A DNA stretch of 64,000 nt from Termitomyces sp. T153 (Eukaryota; Basidiomycota; Agaricomycetes; Agaricales; Lyophyllaceae). The DNA is taken from assembly GCA_018296165.2 (NCBI GenBank), contig JACKQL020000169.1, positions 1-64,000 of the forward strand, read 5' to 3'. The notes under the pieces are model-generated. The model was not told the DNA's origin, did no database searches, and worked only from the letters and a program-made list of their open reading frames with translations. The number at the start of each line of letters is the position of its first letter. Within the stretch, counting starts at the first letter, position 1. Made by a program: the position numbers and the translations under genes. Shown here piece by piece: positions 8,478-19,274 of this stretch.

Positions 8478-11400
8478 CACCAAAACATCCCTTATGCTCT
8501 GGCTACACCCATACATCAGCTCTCTCCATGAACACCCTCCCCAACCCATGCTCAACCCTACACCCACAAACCACCCTTCCCATACCTTCTCTACCAGCTC
8601 CACTTCCCCACAAAGACTGAACCCAGCATCACCAAGGCTTCACCCAGACCCCAGCAACAACTCAGTCCATTGCTCAACAACTTCTCCAACACTGCACAAC
8701 AAATCATCCAACTTTCACCCACAACCCTCCCCAAGAAAAGACCACCCTCCAAGCTAGCCCTGCCACCAATTGGAATCAAGCTCAACCCAGCAGCCCCACC
8801 CACAATAATGCAAGATTCAAAGACCAATGCTACACCCCAAATTATAGAAACCACTTCCAGGATCAGTTAGGACCCCCTGGCCAACTCAGCCATCACTTCC
8901 ACCCAACAAATAAAAGGAGCCCAATGCCTCTGACCCAACCCCAACAACCCTGGAACAAGACCAAGGAATCCCCAAGCTTCTAGGCAATCAAGGAAGGAAG
9001 AGATACACACCTCCACCCCAACCCTCAAAGCACAACCCCAAAATTAACAAGGAGAACCATGGCACCCCAACTCTCAATAAGGAACAACTCCAGAGTCCCA
9101 CCCACTACTTCAACACCCCCCCATTTGATCCAGAACCTCCGACATCGAAGATCCTTAATGCCGACCCTCCCCACACACCATCAGACACGGACCCCACCAT
9201 CAGACTATGCCACCTCCCACAACAAGAACCCACAGCATAGGAGTTGCCCCGCCAGAACAAACCATAGGAAAGATGGCCCTATATGAAGTAGTTCCCTGGA
9301 ATACTCTAAATTCACTGACATGTTCATATAAGGGAGGGAGAAGCCCCACCATCATCCCAGAGACCATCAATCAACCCACTCAAACATCCTGACAACCCAA
9401 AGAGCATATGCTCCAACATCCTTGGAGGACTTCCCCACCAGGATCAACAACCCAAATAACCCTGCACCAACTCGAAGCTGCCCAATCCACCCCTCTGACC
9501 CACTCTGAACCCTTCCACGCAACTCCGGACCCTAGCAACACAACTCTGGGGCCCCCACTTTGACTCTGACATCCAACCAAGGGGACCTATGATGCCAGCT
9601 CAACAATGATGCCCCTGTAGCTCCTACTCCACAAGCATAAATCACTGACCACCAGCTCCATACAACCCCGCCCCTATGCCGGAAGATGTCTATCAAGCAG
9701 GAACCACACCAACAGAGTACCCAGAAACAAACCCCATGCAAAGTAATCTCTCCAGAGTACCCTAAAGTTGCTGATGCCTTCCCCAAGAAGCAAGCAGTGC
9801 TTCCCCCCATTGCCACCCACCCCAAATCAACATATAAAAACAGCAAAGGACATCACATGCCATGACCCCACCCTCAGAGTCCCAGCCCCACCACTATCCC
9901 ACTCCCCTCCCCCAACACAAAATGCTCCCCAAGAAGAGAATAAACTCTGAAACCCTTGAAGTAGCTCCCCCCTAAAATTCACAACACCTCCAGCAAATCC
10001 AACCACACCCAATGGAGACCAACCCCAAAGCCAAGAATAATGAAGTGGCCCCACTGACTCTGCCCCAACAATCAAGGGACCAATGATGCCCTCCAAAGAA
10101 GCAACCAACCCCCACCCACATTCGCAACAACCTCCAGACCACTCCGGAGCACAAATGAAGAATTGCCCCAACCCCACCATGACTCCCAGGGAGTCCAAAC
10201 CAATGCTCCCCCACAACCAACTTTCCCGCTGCCCTCCAACAATCGTGAACGACCATCTCCCCCCAACGCAGCAAATATTTCACATAGAGGGACAATGGCC
10301 AGACTCACCCAAAACCTCAAAAGACAGCTAGACCAGCTCCCCCCATCCAAGCTTGGCTCCAGGAGCCACCACCACTCCTACATGACAACTCTGCTGCTCA
10401 GTGGGAACCCCCACTCCAGAGCTTCCCCTCCAATTTGCGACACAACCCCACCAACAAGTTAAGACCCAATCCCAACCCCCACATCAACCCCAGACCCCCA
10501 GTACTCACGCTTGGAACAGCAAACTGACAAAATGTGCCTTGGACCCCTTCCTCTGCCCCACACCACTCCCAAAGCCAACACAACCAACGAACTCCCCACC
10601 GAGCAACCCTCATGTTGACTCTGGACTACTAACTTTTCCCCCGACAAAAGAAACACCTACCCCCAGAAGGAACAACCCACAGGACAACAGCCCCCTGTCA
10701 CGACCCGCTCCCTAGACCCCAACACCGCCCCCAGCCCCCCCCAATGCTCCGCCAAACTCCCCAACTCTTGCCCACCCTCTGCACCCACTTTGGGCAACTC
10801 CAACACTCCCTTGGCAAACCCTGATGGTTCCTTGATCAACTCCGACACCTTCTCTGCAGCAGTTGACACATCCCCTGAATTCCCCTGGACCCCCCACTGA
10901 GCAACCCTTGTATTGACTCCAGGACTGCTAACTTTTTCCCTGATGAAAGAAACACCTACCCCCAGAAGAAACAACTCACGGGATGAGCCCCAAAGCATCT
11001 CTGCTGGGGCAAGCCATTCCCCAACTGACCCCTGCGCTGCTCCTGCCCAAAGAAGCATCCACCAATACAACCCCAACAGCCCTCCAAACTCTAGGGAGTG
11101 TCAGAAATACATAAGACCCCTCTGTCCATCTCTGGACTTACCCTTGGCCAGAAAAGCAATGTTACGTAGATGACCTAGAACCCACAAACCTTGACTCTGG
11201 ACCAGAAGAAACTTGTCAGGACTGATCACCCTGAACCCTGCCCCCTCGTCATTGACACTCCAGAGCATGCCAAAGCACCACCTAAGCATGCCCACCCATA
11301 GACACAATACTCCGGAGCATGACTTTGATCAGAACCAACACTCTGGAGCACAGCAAAGCCCTGATCCTGAGTGCCCTTTCCAAATACAATACTCCGGAGC

Positions 11401-12030
11401 TCGACAAAACCCCACCATGCACAACCCCACCCAAACGTAAACCTCTGGGCACCCCCAACCAAGGAATTGCAACCCTCACCCTAAGGGAGTACCCCTGCGT
11501 CCATGCTGACCAAATCCACAGCATAAATGGCATGGAAAACAGCCCCCCAACTTACTACAGGGACCACCCTGCTCCAGGGGCTCTGCCACTAAGCCACCAG
11601 GGACTCCCTCCTCTGACCGACTACACCCCAAGGATGAACCTCACCCCACCACCCCCACCATTGTTAAAAAGGACCTCTGCCACCTTGCCACCCACATTGG
11701 CATAAAGGCTGGACTGCCGGAAGACCTCTGCCCCTCCTACTAGCTGCACCAACAAAAGACCGAAGCCCTGACCACCCCGAACACACATCAAAGACTTGGA
11801 GGTCCACTCCCTTGAACCAGCACAATGCACATCTCCGCTGCAGAAGAAAACCCCTACACCCTGGATCTGAAACCCCAAGAATCAAACCCAGCAACGCCGC
11901 CCAAAAAGGCCATGGAACTCTGCAGGAAGGCTCCCAACACCCTGCTGAGCCTTGGGAACTTTTCCCACAGCACTCCACCCCGTCCTGACAACTCCAGGAC
12001 TAGCCAACACAGATGGCATTAGTGGGCTTA
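8478..12030 (+). pseudogene. A1 decayed gag-pol interior
   Basis: This 3.5-kb stretch is C- and A-rich on the plus strand, with few Gs and Ts and no long meaningful frame. Short patches recall family A pol. Near 9250-9330 a patch reads EVVP then (shifted) EYSKFTDMF. Near 9735-9830 a patch reads VISPEYPKVADAFPKKQAV. Both resemble the region before RT ([14 protein letters not shown]..). The final patch at about 11960-12022 resembles the pol C-terminus of A6 (STPP..., then a run ending in RWH). The repeated pre-RT motif implies internal duplication. I would not annotate domains more finely than this. Confidence 0.5.
10590..10995 (+). repeat. Duplicated 100-bp block flanking an LTR-A fragment
   Basis: About 100 bp at 10590-10695 recurs diverged at about 10887-10995; both contain gaaacacctacccccagaag. 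Between them, 10696-10889 matches the first 190 bp of a family A LTR (tgtcacgacccgctcc...). Both repeats contain a VDSG-like or IDSR-like codon run that may be protease remnants. The arrangement suggests insertion or recombination inside A1. Confidence 0.55.
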
Positions 12031-12233
12031 ACCCCTGCCTCTGGATCTACTAGGGATTCAACTCCCACCAGCACCCCTGCGTGTTTCACTTACCTCACCC
12101 TTACACAAATTAAAGTCTCACTTCACACACCCAGGAATGACAAAGGTGCATTGGAAGTACAAAAAAAATATAATACAAGGCAGGACGGGGCAGCGAACTC
12201 GAAGACAACAAGAAGCGGGGCCCGACAACTTCC
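12031..12233. other. A1 spacer between pol end and antisense gene end
   Basis: Non-coding convergent 3' region. On the plus strand it resembles the sequence just past pol in A6 (62950-63060) and, inverted, in A2 (16207-16460). It should contain the terminators of both converging transcripts, but no clear poly(A) signal stands out. Confidence 0.5.
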
Positions 12234-12696
12234 TCACTCTTCCCCTGGAACCCCCGCCATCCCTATCCCCAAATCAATCTCCATCTGGGCCCGCACCACC
12301 ACCAAGACCTCCGCCAACCCCAGCAAAGCCTCCTCTGCATCCACCGCCACTTCCCACCATGACCCTGGGGCCACTGCATTATGCCGCCAATGCCTCGCCA
12401 GCAACCTCCCCACCCTTGCCATTCTCTGCTGCAACTCCAGAGGCTGACTCATGGACATCTGCACCAACCTGTCTTGGATTGATGCAAACGCCGCAGAGGC
12501 ACTGTCTAAGAGAACCTGGTGCTCCCGCACCCAGCCTGATCCCAAAAACAACCCATCTTAATAACAGGCAGAGAATTGGGAAAGACACTTACAAAGGACC
12601 CCTGCGTGCCCCAAAGTGGCCTCATTGGCCAGCCAATCCTCCCTCCACCTTGCTGCCTCCAACTCTGCTCACAGTGAACCACTCTTTGGTGCCATT
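12234..12696 (-). pseudogene. A1 antisense gene, 3' part (exon 2, intron, end of exon 1)
   Basis: On the minus strand the end of exon 1 (12696-12593) is followed by a 57-nt intron (12592-12536) with consensus ends GTAAGT and CAG. Exon 2 runs 12535-12234 and ends in TGA. Exon 2 encodes REHQVLLDSASAAFASIQD, then GRLLARHWRHNAVAPGSWW and a C-terminal acidic end. It aligns along its length with the A2 copy at 15896-16206 and the A6 copy at 63484-63174. The intron orientation shows that the minus strand is the coding strand. The rest of the gene lies beyond the nested A2 element, at 20281-21424. Function unknown. Confidence 0.72.
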
Positions 12697-12899
12697 TGTC
12701 AGGTTCCGCTGACGACGGGGGCTCAGTACACTGGTGAGTCCTTACTAGGTGGACGCGATGTCCTGCGCTTATAACCAGGCGTCCGGAGTTGGAGCGGAGG
12801 GGGGAAGGCTTGCGAGGGGGTTTTAGGGAAAGTGGCCTGAGCAAGTCCTGAATGGTCTGGAGAAGTCTAAGACCGAAGGTATTGGTCGTTGACCCAGGG

Positions 12900-13511
12900 T
12901 GTCAGGACCACAGTCCTGGAGGAGGACTCTTACAGGAGCCAAAACCACCTTGGGGAGGTAATGCCAACAGCAAGTATGTAGATAGTGAAAGAAACTGAGA
13001 AACTAAGAAATGAGAGCGAGTAATGAATGGAGAGAAGATCAGATAACAACAGAATACAAACAAGATATCAGGTAATGTCAAGGCTGGGGTGTAGCTACAG
13101 ACTAAGGGACTTTATATAGCTGTAGGACACTGCTAAAAGGAGAAGATGGAAGTGATCTAAGTCATAGCAGGAAGTGATCTAAGTCATGAGAAAGCAATCT
13201 GGAACAAGGGAAGCAATCCTGGAAGTGATCTTGGACAGGTGGAAGTGATCTGGAACCTGTGAAAGTGATCTGGAACCTGTGGAAGTGATCTGGAACCTGT
13301 GGAAGTGATCTGGAACCTGTGGAAAGGATCTGTGCCTGTGGGAATGATCTGGAACAGGAAAAGCGGTCCTAGAGGTGGCTAAAACCTGGATGTGGCTGAA
13401 ACAGGACTGTGGCTAAGATCTGGGGGTGTGGCTGAGATCTAGAGAGGGACTGTGTAGAATCTGAGGTTGGATAATGGTGAAGGGAAGGGGGGAATGGAAT
13501 GGGTCATGACA
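12900..13511 (-). mobile_element. Solo LTR of a second Gypsy-like family inside A2's LTR
   Basis: 612 bp starting tgtcaggacc and ending gtcatgaca on plus, with a perfect 5-bp duplication caggg on both sides (12895-12899 and 13512-13516). The bases beyond it resume the LTR-A sequence exactly. On the minus strand it starts TGTCATGACCC, has a TATA-like ctatataaag near 13115, then a pyrimidine-rich tract, and ends CCTGACA. This layout parallels LTR-A, so it is a relative rather than the same family. It contains a 20-bp tandem repeat. Confidence 0.85.
13221..13340. repeat. 20-bp tandem repeat, six units
   Basis: Units of ggaagtgatctggaacctgt or close variants start at 13221, 13241, 13261, 13281, 13301 and 13321, inside the solo LTR. 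Two looser related words lie at about 13150-13190. Confidence 0.9.
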
Positions 13512-14296
13512 CAGGGCGGGTGTCAGGGCTAGTTTGTGAGTGCACAAATAGATTGCGGGGTGAACGGAGGCTTCTCGAGTGATGGGGGTGGGGCCGGAGT
13601 TGGATAGGGGATTACCTGGGCTTGATGGGTCCCGGGGCTGAGTGGAGAACGAGGGTCGGAGTTGTCGTAAGAATGTTTGGGTTGTGGCGCATGCGTGGAG
13701 TTTGTACTGACATAGGGAGCAAGAGGAACTTAGAAGAACAAAGGAAATATGTACAGTCAAGACAAGACAGAGACAAGACAAGACTGAGGAGAAAGATAGA
13801 TTCAAAACTTAAAAACAGAAACAGAGACAAGACGAGAGACGAAACATAGGAAACCAGTAAATGTAATATCAAGACTAAAGTTTGAGGAGTTATTCTACGA
13901 CTTATATACCAACTACTGGGTACCCCTGAGGGTGGTGGATATGGCGGTGGGAGTTGATGGAGCTGTGCAGAGTCGACGGGTGTTGGGTACAATCCAAGGG
14001 CAGGCTGCGGTGGTATTCTGATGGGATCAGTTGGGGGCGCAGGCTGCTCTGAGGATGTTGTAATACTCCGGGACAGGTCGGGTAAACTAGGGTAGGGGGT
14101 CGGGAACGTATGACATGGCCAGGAACGGTGGGGGAAGGTTTTGGGGGGAGTGTTGATGGCTATGGAGAGGGTGTTGGAGTTGCCATTGGGGTTTGCCAGA
14201 GAAGCATCGGAGTTATCCAGTGTGGGCGGGGTTCAGGGGAGTTAGACGGGAAATTGGGAGGGGTTGGGAACAGTGTCTAGGGAGCGGGTCTTGACA

Positions 14297-14315
14297 TTAC
14301 CCCCCCTTCAGCGTC
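14297..14315 (-). other. A2 polypurine tract
   Basis: On minus it reads gctgaagggggggtaa, directly against the 3' LTR. The same tract (gctgaagggggggtga) abuts the A1 3' LTR at 21626-21641. Confidence 0.8.
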
Positions 14316-14371
14316 GAGACTCTCGAGATGTGGGGAGTGAGTCGGGGATCGGTAGGGCATGGGAATCAAAG

Positions 14372-14389
14372 TTGATCAATATTGATCAA
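14372..14389. promoter_or_regulatory. 18-bp perfect palindrome upstream of the antisense gene
   Basis: ttgatcaatattgatcaa lies about 120 bp before the antisense gene's ATG. The first twelve bases are kept at the equivalent place in A1 (21548-21559), while the other half has decayed. The symmetry is typical of a homodimer binding site. No regulator is known. Confidence 0.5.
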
Positions 14390-14461
14390 ACCGCAGCGAG
14401 CAGTGGCAGCATAGGGAAGGAAGTCAAGGTGTGGCCGCCGTTTGTCAGGGGCTCCTTCCTA

Positions 14462-14474
14462 AGTTATTAAAAGG
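14462..14474 (+). promoter_or_regulatory. TATA-like box of A2 antisense gene
   Basis: agttattaaaagg, about 45 bp upstream of the ATG at 14510. A1 has aattaaaaag at the matching position on the minus strand. This suggests the antisense gene has its own promoter between the polypurine tract and its start codon. Confidence 0.5.
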
Positions 14475-14509
14475 GGTGGACGCACCCAGGAGTCCCCCAG
14501 CTTGTTGTA

Positions 14510-16206
14510 ATGTCTTCTTCAGCTTATTCTCCCACAGCATCTAGGTCACCATCCCCGCCATCCCAGCCATTGTCTTCTGAGAATTCAGAGGGTTGCCAAG
14601 ATTGCTGTTGGATCGAGGTGATGTACTATAGCCGTGAGTGCGGTCTGTCTCATGTATCCCAGAATACTGATTGGTCCTTCACAGAGTTGTCTGCGGCTGT
14701 GGCAGGTCCCTCAGGGCCATTGTCTGGTGCAGACATGACACAGCCACCAGCAGGCGTGGCCCCTTCTATGTGCTCCAAGTCTGGCATTTGTCTGGGGGTG
14801 GTCCGGCTTGTCCCAGAGGGTTTGAGGGTGGTACAGGCGGAGGTGATGCCAGAGCAGTTTGCCGAGGTGGTGGGTTGGGCAAGGGGTCCCCCCATCCTTG
14901 AGTGGTGTCAGGCGGCGGCCCTGGTGAGTGGCTACTTAGCTTTATGTTTCCCGGACCAACATGCCCCTGCAGTGTGCGTCTTGCACCTGACGAGGGGAGC
15001 AGTGTGAATTTGAGGAGCCTGCATTGGGGGTATGGCGGGACATGTCAGTGTGCCTTCCATGCCGTTTGCGGCACAAGAAGTGCTCCGTCACCCTGAGTTG
15101 GCGTGCTGCCTGCGTTGTGGCAGAGCAAGGGTGGGATCAAGATTGGGTTGCAGCGCAACTGGAGGAAGGGCGGAAGGGCAGGGTGTTGGGGAGGGGCTCT
15201 GGGGCTGGGGAAGGGGAATGGGTTAGCGTGCCTGCTATGAAGGTGGGCCCCCCACGGGACGGACGGAGGGAGGGGGCCCCTTCCATGTAGGAGAAAGGGA
15301 AATGGAGAGCGTCCCCTTCACCCAAGGTGGGTCCCAGTAAGCGGGCGCAGGGTGAGCAGGTAATGGGGGGCCCCCCTGGTTCCGCGGTATACTCTCCTAC
15401 ATCCGGAGCCTCCGTTGAGCCGTCCGCGGATAGGTCGTGGTCGGTTGCAGAGGCCTATCTGTAGCGTTGGGTAGAGGGCTTGGAACGGTTGTTGGTCGCA
15501 CACAAGGAGGAGATTCAGGGGGTACAGGAGGAGAGGGACGGGGCTCGACGGGAGTTGGACGGGGTTTGGAGGGAACGGGACTTGGCGTGGAAAGACAAGG
15601 ACGTTGCCGTCGGGACTGCTGCGGAGTGATTGTCTTGTCTGCAGGAGTTGGAGGTGCAGATGGTGCATTTGCAGGCGTGGGCAGAGGCAGCGGAGGTGGC
15701 AACGCAGCAGGCAGGAGGCTCAGGGGTGCGGGAGACCCAGCAGGGTTCCAGCGCTGGGGAAGTCTGGGCGGCGGTGGAGAGGGCGCGGCAGCGGGAGGAA
15801 TAGCTTGCCAACGAGGCGGCCTTGGGCTGGCAAGGAGTGCTTTGTGATTGGTTTCCTTGCTTCCCGTCTCCTAAGCACTGATTCCGTTTCCATAGACTGG
15901 GCCAGGGAGCATCACATCCTTCTCAATGGAGTGTTGGCAGCGCTGGGGTCCATCCATGATGGGTTGGCGAGGATGCCCAGGGACCTTCCGCCGGAGTTGG
16001 GTCAAGGGGTTACGCAGATGGGGCGTCTGTTGGCAGGGCATTGGCAGAGGGCGATGGCAGACCCCAGAGCATGGTGGGAGATGGCGATGGACATGGGAGA
16101 ACCGCTTTCCAGGCAACCCAAGGTTCTGGCAACGGTAGTGGCACAGTTGGAAGTGTTCATGGTGGGAAGGGTAGCAGGGTTAGGGTCGGAGGAGGAGGAG
16201 GAGTGA
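14510..16206 (+). pseudogene. Antisense gene of family A (A2 copy), function unknown
   Basis: This gene runs opposite to gag-pol and lies between pol's end and the 3' LTR. From ATG 14510: a Ser/Pro-rich head (MSSSAYSPTASRSPSPPSQP); a region with GICLGVVRLVPEGLRVV and WARGPPILEWCQ; a Cys cluster (CEFEEPALGVWRDMSVCLPC, then HKKCS and AAC) followed by VAEQGWDQDWVAAQLEEG; a basic, low-complexity part; a coiled coil (HKEEIQGVQEERDGARREL); a 52-nt intron (15844-15895, gtgatt...catag); and a C-terminal domain (WAREHHILLNGVLAALGSI, GRLLAGHWQRAMADPRAWW) ending in five Glu. About 550 codons. It is broken by a 2-base loss near 15004 and four stops, all explicable by transitions. Large parts align with A1 and A6. 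It does not overlap pol, so it is not a shadow frame. I recognise no known enzyme; the Cys cluster may bind zinc. Confidence 0.75.
15844..15895 (+). other. Intron of A2 antisense gene
   Basis: 52 nt, gtgatt...catag, with ctaagcactgatt as a plausible branch region. Removing it joins exon 1 to WAREHHILL in frame. Position and length match the GTAAGT-CAG intron in A1 (12592-12536). Confidence 0.65.
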
Positions 16207-16471
16207 GGAGAACTCGGACCCCATTGTTGAATTGTTCTCTGTCCATTCTTGTTCTATATGTATATTCACTGCTTGTCGCTATACATTCTCTGGTCCTTCT
16301 GCTGAGTGTGGGAAGTTTCAGATAGAGCAAGGAGAGGAGTAAGTGAAAACACGTAGGAGAGTACTGGTGGGAGTTGAATCCCTAGTGAACCCAGAGGTGG
16401 GGGTTATGCCCACTACTGCCATCTGTGTTGGGTCAGTCCCTGGGGTTCTAGGGCTTGGCGGGATTTTGTCA

Positions 16472-17938
16472 GTGGAAGTCCTGGAGTTTGTCGGGGGCTC
16501 TATCGAGGTTCTTTTGGGGTTCCCATGTGTCGTCCTCAGGTCCATAGCCCTTCCAGTGGACCAAGTACTGGAGTCGGCTGCGGACTATCTGGGAGTCGAG
16601 GATCTCGTCAACCTTGTAGTGATACTTGTCCTCGACTTTGATGGGGGGCGGTCGGCTGGGGCATTGGCCGGGGAAGGGGTCTGGAGCATGCTTTTCAAGG
16701 AGTCAAATGTGGAACACAGGGTGGAGGCCCTTCAGGCCTGGAGGCAGGTCGAGCTTGTCAGCGTGGGTGGAGACCTTCCAGAGGACCTTGAATGGGCCGA
16801 GGCATTTGTGGTCAAGTTTGATGGAAGGCCTCCAGGTCTTGAGATTTCACTGGTCAAGCCAGACCACGGTGCCGGGGGGCCAGTTGGGGGTTGGCTTGCG
16901 ACGGGCATTGGTGTGCTTGGAGTAGGCTTGGTTGGCGGTGTTGATCTCGTCCCAGAGGAATTGGTGGAGGGATCTGAGGTCCTCGGCGACCTCGTGGGCA
17001 ACATGGGAAGGGATGTCTTTGAGGGACAGCGTGAGTCGGGGATTGTAGCTCTTGTTGGCGTAAAAGGGGGAAACTCCAGTGGCAGAGTGAGGCGTGTTGT
17101 AGGTGAATTCGGCAAGGGGAAGCTCCATGCGCCAGTTGTTCTGTAAATAGTTAACGTAGAGGTGAAGATACTGTTCTAACGTCTGGTTTATGCATTTGGT
17201 TTGTCCGTCGGTTTCTGGGTGATAGGCGGTAGAGAGGCTGGTTTTGATTTCGAGCGCCTTGCACAGCAATTGCCAAAAATAGGATACAAATAGGGGTCTG
17301 TGGTCGGAGACGATGTCATCAGGAAGTCTGTGTTTGGAGAATATGTGTTTGAGAAATAGTTTGGCAAAGTCCGGAGCAGTGTCGGTGGTGTGGCAGGGGA
17401 TGAAGAGGGCTTGTTTAGTAAGGCGGCAGATGACGATGAGGATTGTGTCAAAACCTTCAGAGTCGGAGAGTTTGACAATATGATCCATCGATATCGAGGA
17501 CCAGGGGCAGCAACCGATGGGGAGGGGTTTCAGTAATCCATGGGGGCAGTGGCAGGGTACTTTGGCCCGTAGGCAGGGTTTGCAGGCCCTTACATATTGC
17601 GTGACGTCCTTCTTCATTCCTAGCCAAAAATAAGTCCGGGAGATGAGTTGAAGGGTCTTACAAATTCCTGGGTGCCTCCAGAGTTTGTGGTCATGGTGTT
17701 GTCGGAGTATGTTGAGGCAAATGAACTTGTGGTCCGGGGCGTAGATTCATCCACTCTGGAGCAGGAGGCAGTGGTCTGGAGATAGCGAAAAGGGGTTGTC
17801 TACGCTTGACTCATCAGGGTTGTTGCGGGGGTTGTGCTGGTTGAAGAAGGGGTCCGGGGGTGAATTCCTGATTTGCTGGAGGATTCCTTCTTTGTTTAAA
17901 ATCAGCATGGCATGTAGATGTTCGGGTGGGATTACCAC
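16472..17938 (-). pseudogene. A2 integrase with chromodomain
   Basis: From about 17938 leftwards: the N-terminal zinc finger (HHDHKLWRHPGICKT ... CKPCLRAK), then the core with Asp in SMDHIVKLSDSEGF, Asp in DDIVSDHRPLFVS and Glu in YHPETDGQTKCINQT. The C-terminal linker (NWPPGTVVWLDQ) follows, then an uninterrupted chromodomain (16472-16645: [36 protein letters not shown]). It ends with TGA at 16469-16471. Stops interrupt at about 17748 and 16850. All three catalytic acids survive. The chromodomain probably targets new copies to heterochromatin, in keeping with the nesting seen here. Confidence 0.9.
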
Positions 17939-17984
17939 TCAATGGTTGAATGCATTTCGTTCGGTTTTGAACGATTTCTTTGGA

Positions 17985-19242
17985 TGGTCTAAAATAGTTG
18001 GTGTTGGTGGGGGGATTAGGCATTGGGGCAGGCAGGGGACAAGAGGGGTTGGCAGAAAAAGGGGGTCAGGGCACCCCGGGGCCCATGGGCTGTCGTGGGG
18101 GAACTGGGGCGTTGGGATGGGGCGGAGGGACATTGATACAAGGGGCGCGGAGATCAAAGTGGGGGGGTTGGTCTCATTGAGGTCTGTTGTGCGGGGCGTG
18201 TTTGTCGGCGGGGTTGCCAGGCTCATCAATATAGAAGAGGGTCTGGTTGTCATTGTTGACGCGTAGGGGCGGTCGTTGGGAACGGAGTTCAGGAGTGGCG
18301 GGTTGGTCCCAGGTTTGGAAGGCACTGGGTACAGAGCTGGCCTGGGGCCGGGTGGAGAGAGCCAAGGTGTGGGCGGCGGGTTGGTCAAACAACCCCCCCA
18401 CGGGGTTGAGGTTCCTCAAGATGCTGGAGGCTGCGTTGAGTTCTTCCTGCTGACAGGAAATGGAAGATGGGGCTTCACTTTGTGTTCCGATGGGTTCCTC
18501 ATGTTGCACATGGAAGGAGCGGGCAGAATCCAGAGGGTCTTCGAAGGGGCGGGGGTTTGGGCTAGTGTGGATTTCTTCGACCAAGGCGTGGAGCTCGTTC
18601 CATAAGTTATTGTCAATGCCCAGGGTGCCTTGCGTATTCTCCAGGAGGTTCCCTTGCAGGTAGTGTTTGTGGAAGTTGAGGAGTCAATCTGCCCAGACCT
18701 CCAGAGTTGCGGAGGTGTTGGGGTAGCCTAGGTTAGTGAGGAGGGTGCGGGTATGCCTTGCAAATTCTGCGGGGGACAGGTGGAGGAAGCAGAGGACTTT
18801 GTTGCATTGCTGGGCATAGGCTTCGACCCTTTGCTGCCTAGGAGAAGGAGGAGTTTGAGCAGCGAATGGTGGGTGGGGGGGGGGAATAGTTATCCATAGG
18901 CTCCGGAGGGACTGGGGCTGCAGTGGGGATTGGATACGCATAGTAATGGGTGAGGGGAAGGTAGGCGGGGTTGGGGGGTGCTGCGGAGTATCCTCTGGGG
19001 TTGATACGGGGATTATTGCCATTGGCGTGGAATGCGGGAGGGTGGCGCCAGCCCAGGGGTATTCCCTGGCTGATAGAGGGGGCATAGAACGCCTGGTTGG
19101 GGTCAGGGGTCCAGTGATGGGGCACGTACTGATCTGCAAAGGGACCTGGGTAGAATGGAGCATAGGGATTTTCCAGTAGGGGTTGGCCATAGGCATCAGT
19201 TGGGTAACCAACCAGGTTGTACGCAGGGTTAAATGCAGACAT
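17985..19242 (-). pseudogene. A2 gag (N-terminal half only)
   Basis: ATG at 19242 gives MSAFNPAYNLVGYPTDAYGQ, rich in Tyr, Pro and Asn. A frameshift lies at a 10-G run (18875-18884). Then come SPRQQRVEAYAQQCNKVLC and a helical region (FARHTRTLLTNLGYPNTS, LVEEIHTSPNPRPFEDP), and a Pro-rich tail ending at PPTNTNYF. There the sequence jumps into the integrase-proximal part of pol near 17990. The capsid-like second half and zinc knuckle seen in A4 and A6 are missing. Confidence 0.8.
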
Positions 19243-19261
19243 CAAGAACAGGGTAAGGGGG

Positions 19262-19274
19262 AGTCTTGATATTA
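19262..19274 (-). other. A2 primer-binding site
   Basis: On minus, taatatcaagact, directly after the 5' LTR. It is the exact reverse complement of agtcttgatatta in the LTR's transcript-start region (19825-19837 read on minus). Confidence 0.75.

Larger units (their letters stand above)
12697..14296 (-). repeat. A2 3' LTR, interrupted by a solo LTR
   Basis: About 980 bp of LTR-A sequence once the 612-bp insertion at 12900-13511 and one copy of its target duplication are removed. TATA (minus) lies at 13901-13908, and the primer 13-mer (taatatcaagact on plus) at 13864-13876. Confidence 0.92.

Noticed and set aside
13221..13340. Regular 20-bp repeats as a possible CRISPR array
   Set aside because: Units are contiguous with no spacers, lie inside an LTR, and the genome is eukaryotic.
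14510..15300. Reading the antisense gene's Cys cluster as a Zn2Cys6 transcription factor
   Set aside because: Spacing does not fit the C-x2-C-x6-C pattern; only CLPC and nearby single Cys are conserved between A1 and A2.
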